Assembly: GCA_034687125.1 (NCBI GenBank)
Contig: JAQGBZ010000020.1
Span: forward strand, 1 to 64,000
DNA from: Neelides folsomi
Lineage: Eukaryota > Arthropoda > Collembola > Neelipleona > Neelidae
Direction of reading: 5' to 3'
DNA length: 64,000 bases
Shown: positions 63,135 through 64,000 of the stretch, piece by piece
Layout of the letters: every line of letters begins with the position of its first letter
How positions within the stretch are numbered: the stretch's first letter is position 1
Position numbers and translations under genes: made by a program
Notes under the pieces: generated by a model
Databases searched by the model: none
What the model was told of the DNA's origin: nothing
Seen by the model: the letters and a program-made list of their open reading frames with translations, nothing else

Positions 63135-64000
63135 TTTTAAAAAGGGCGGTAAGATTTACAAAATTTGGTTAATTTGTATAATAAATTAAGGAAATGAGAT
63201 TTTTATTGTCATTACGGCAAAGGTGTTTAAATTCTTAGATTTTTCGCAGTCTTGATAAGTGAATTTTGTTTGTGAAGCTGGGAATTTTCTTTTATGACCA
63301 AACGAGTTTTGATTCTGTTTGTTTATTGGTCTTAGATTGTGATTAATTTGACTCTCTGAGTCCTCAACGACTTTCCAACCCCAAGCGTACTTTTTAATTG
63401 AGCCACTTGTTCATTTCATTGCCATTTGTACTCATTCAACTTCTTAAATCTCAGACATAAAACCAATTTAATTCTTCTTTGTCTTCTTAACCTCAGCTTA
63501 AGCTCATAAACTTCATCCTCAAATTGTCACCTTGAAATTTTTAATCGAGGTGTGAACAACCAGGCACATTTAAAAAAAATAACCAATATTAAAAAACTAC
63601 AGATTAAATAATTACAGATTTCTGCTTGTGAAACAATTTTAAAAATAATGATTATTTAATTATTTAATAATCATTATTTAATATCTTTTAATTGATATTT
63701 AAGTTGTAATTGTAAATTGTTAGTAGAACTTAATTGTTGTTAAGAAATGAATGAAAGTCTGTGAATTTAAATTGATCGTAATATTGTGATTGAATTGGCT
63801 GAGTCTGGAACCTCCCTTTTGATCCTGGAGGAATCCGAGTTGCTAAAACAAGTTTTTATTCTCAATTTTTTCTTCCCCCGGAGTGGCGAGGTGAGGAGTT
63901 TAATAATACCTTCCTTCTTCACAATCTTCTTCTCCCACACCACACAACAACGAACCAACTAACAATTTCACATCAACTCAAAAACCTCCAGCCCAAACTC

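Larger units (their letters stand above)
49399..64000 (+). other. Ubx: Ubx intron 1, 5' portion (14.6 kb)
   Basis: After the donors the open frame continues with non-Ubx sequence to a stop near 49496, then the DNA returns to the AT-rich intergenic style. No homeobox (no frame carries a helix-3 WFQNRR-like stretch) and no other exon was recognised; Ubx first introns are typically tens of kb. Drosophila-like 51-bp microexons cannot be recognised by eye. Contents: G+T to A+C islands with switches near 50340, 50800, 51840, 52880, 54600, 55080, 55600, 56140, 58090, 59500, 60220, 61250, 62240, 62700, 63360 and 63850; tandem arrays near 49.6, 53.9, 55.95, 56.5, 59.95, 60.9 and 63.05 kb. Confidence 0.85.

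Noticed and set aside
49405-64000. Search for the Ubx homeobox exon and Drosophila-like microexons
   Set aside because: No homeodomain-like frame is present; 51-bp microexons cannot be recognised by eye, so none is claimed.

Overview
This is AT-rich metazoan DNA, roughly two-thirds A+T by eye, with one gene I can identify with confidence: the first coding exon of the Hox gene Ultrabithorax (Ubx), plus strand, 48828 to about 49398. Evidence is the Ubx N-terminus MNSYFEQ, the conserved blocks YRFP, LGMSPYA, QDSPYDA, PVRP..CTPD and WNATC, and the FYPWM hexapeptide followed by AIAG just before a phase-1 splice donor. The organism is an arthropod, most likely a crustacean or an early-branching hexapod; the exact lineage cannot be set from one exon.

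Layout. Positions 1-48600 hold no protein-coding gene I can support. By conserved Hox-cluster order (abd-A lies 5' of Ubx, same direction) this should be the Ubx/abd-A regulatory spacer, comparable to the bxd/pbx side of Ubx in Drosophila. Positions 48599-48827 are an ATG-free leader. Positions 48828-49383/49398 are exon 1, with two usable donors 15 nt apart. From there to 64000 is the 5' part of the long first intron; the homeobox exon is not reached.

Non-coding structure. (1) About every 0.5-1 kb there is a GC-richer island whose plus strand is G+T-rich on the left and A+C-rich on the right. The switch goes the same way in all islands I examined, and AT-rich spacers separate them. (2) Many short degenerate tandem arrays (units 12-35 bp) occur, several built around a transcription-factor-like core. 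(3) RFX/X-box-like half-sites (GTTGCYATGG type) cluster at least six times upstream of the exon, in two clusters with 10- or 20-bp-class phasing. (4) One 80-bp TA-flanked hairpin at 11699-11778 looks like a miniature Tc1/mariner-type element. (5) The intron holds an array of octamer-like ATGCNAAT sites at 62971-63134.

How it fits together: the window looks like the promoter-proximal part of a Hox gene with large cis-regulatory flanks. The exon encodes the transactivation/hexapeptide half of Ubx, and alternative donor choice could vary the hexapeptide-homeodomain linker. Regulatory roles of the repeats and islands are inference.
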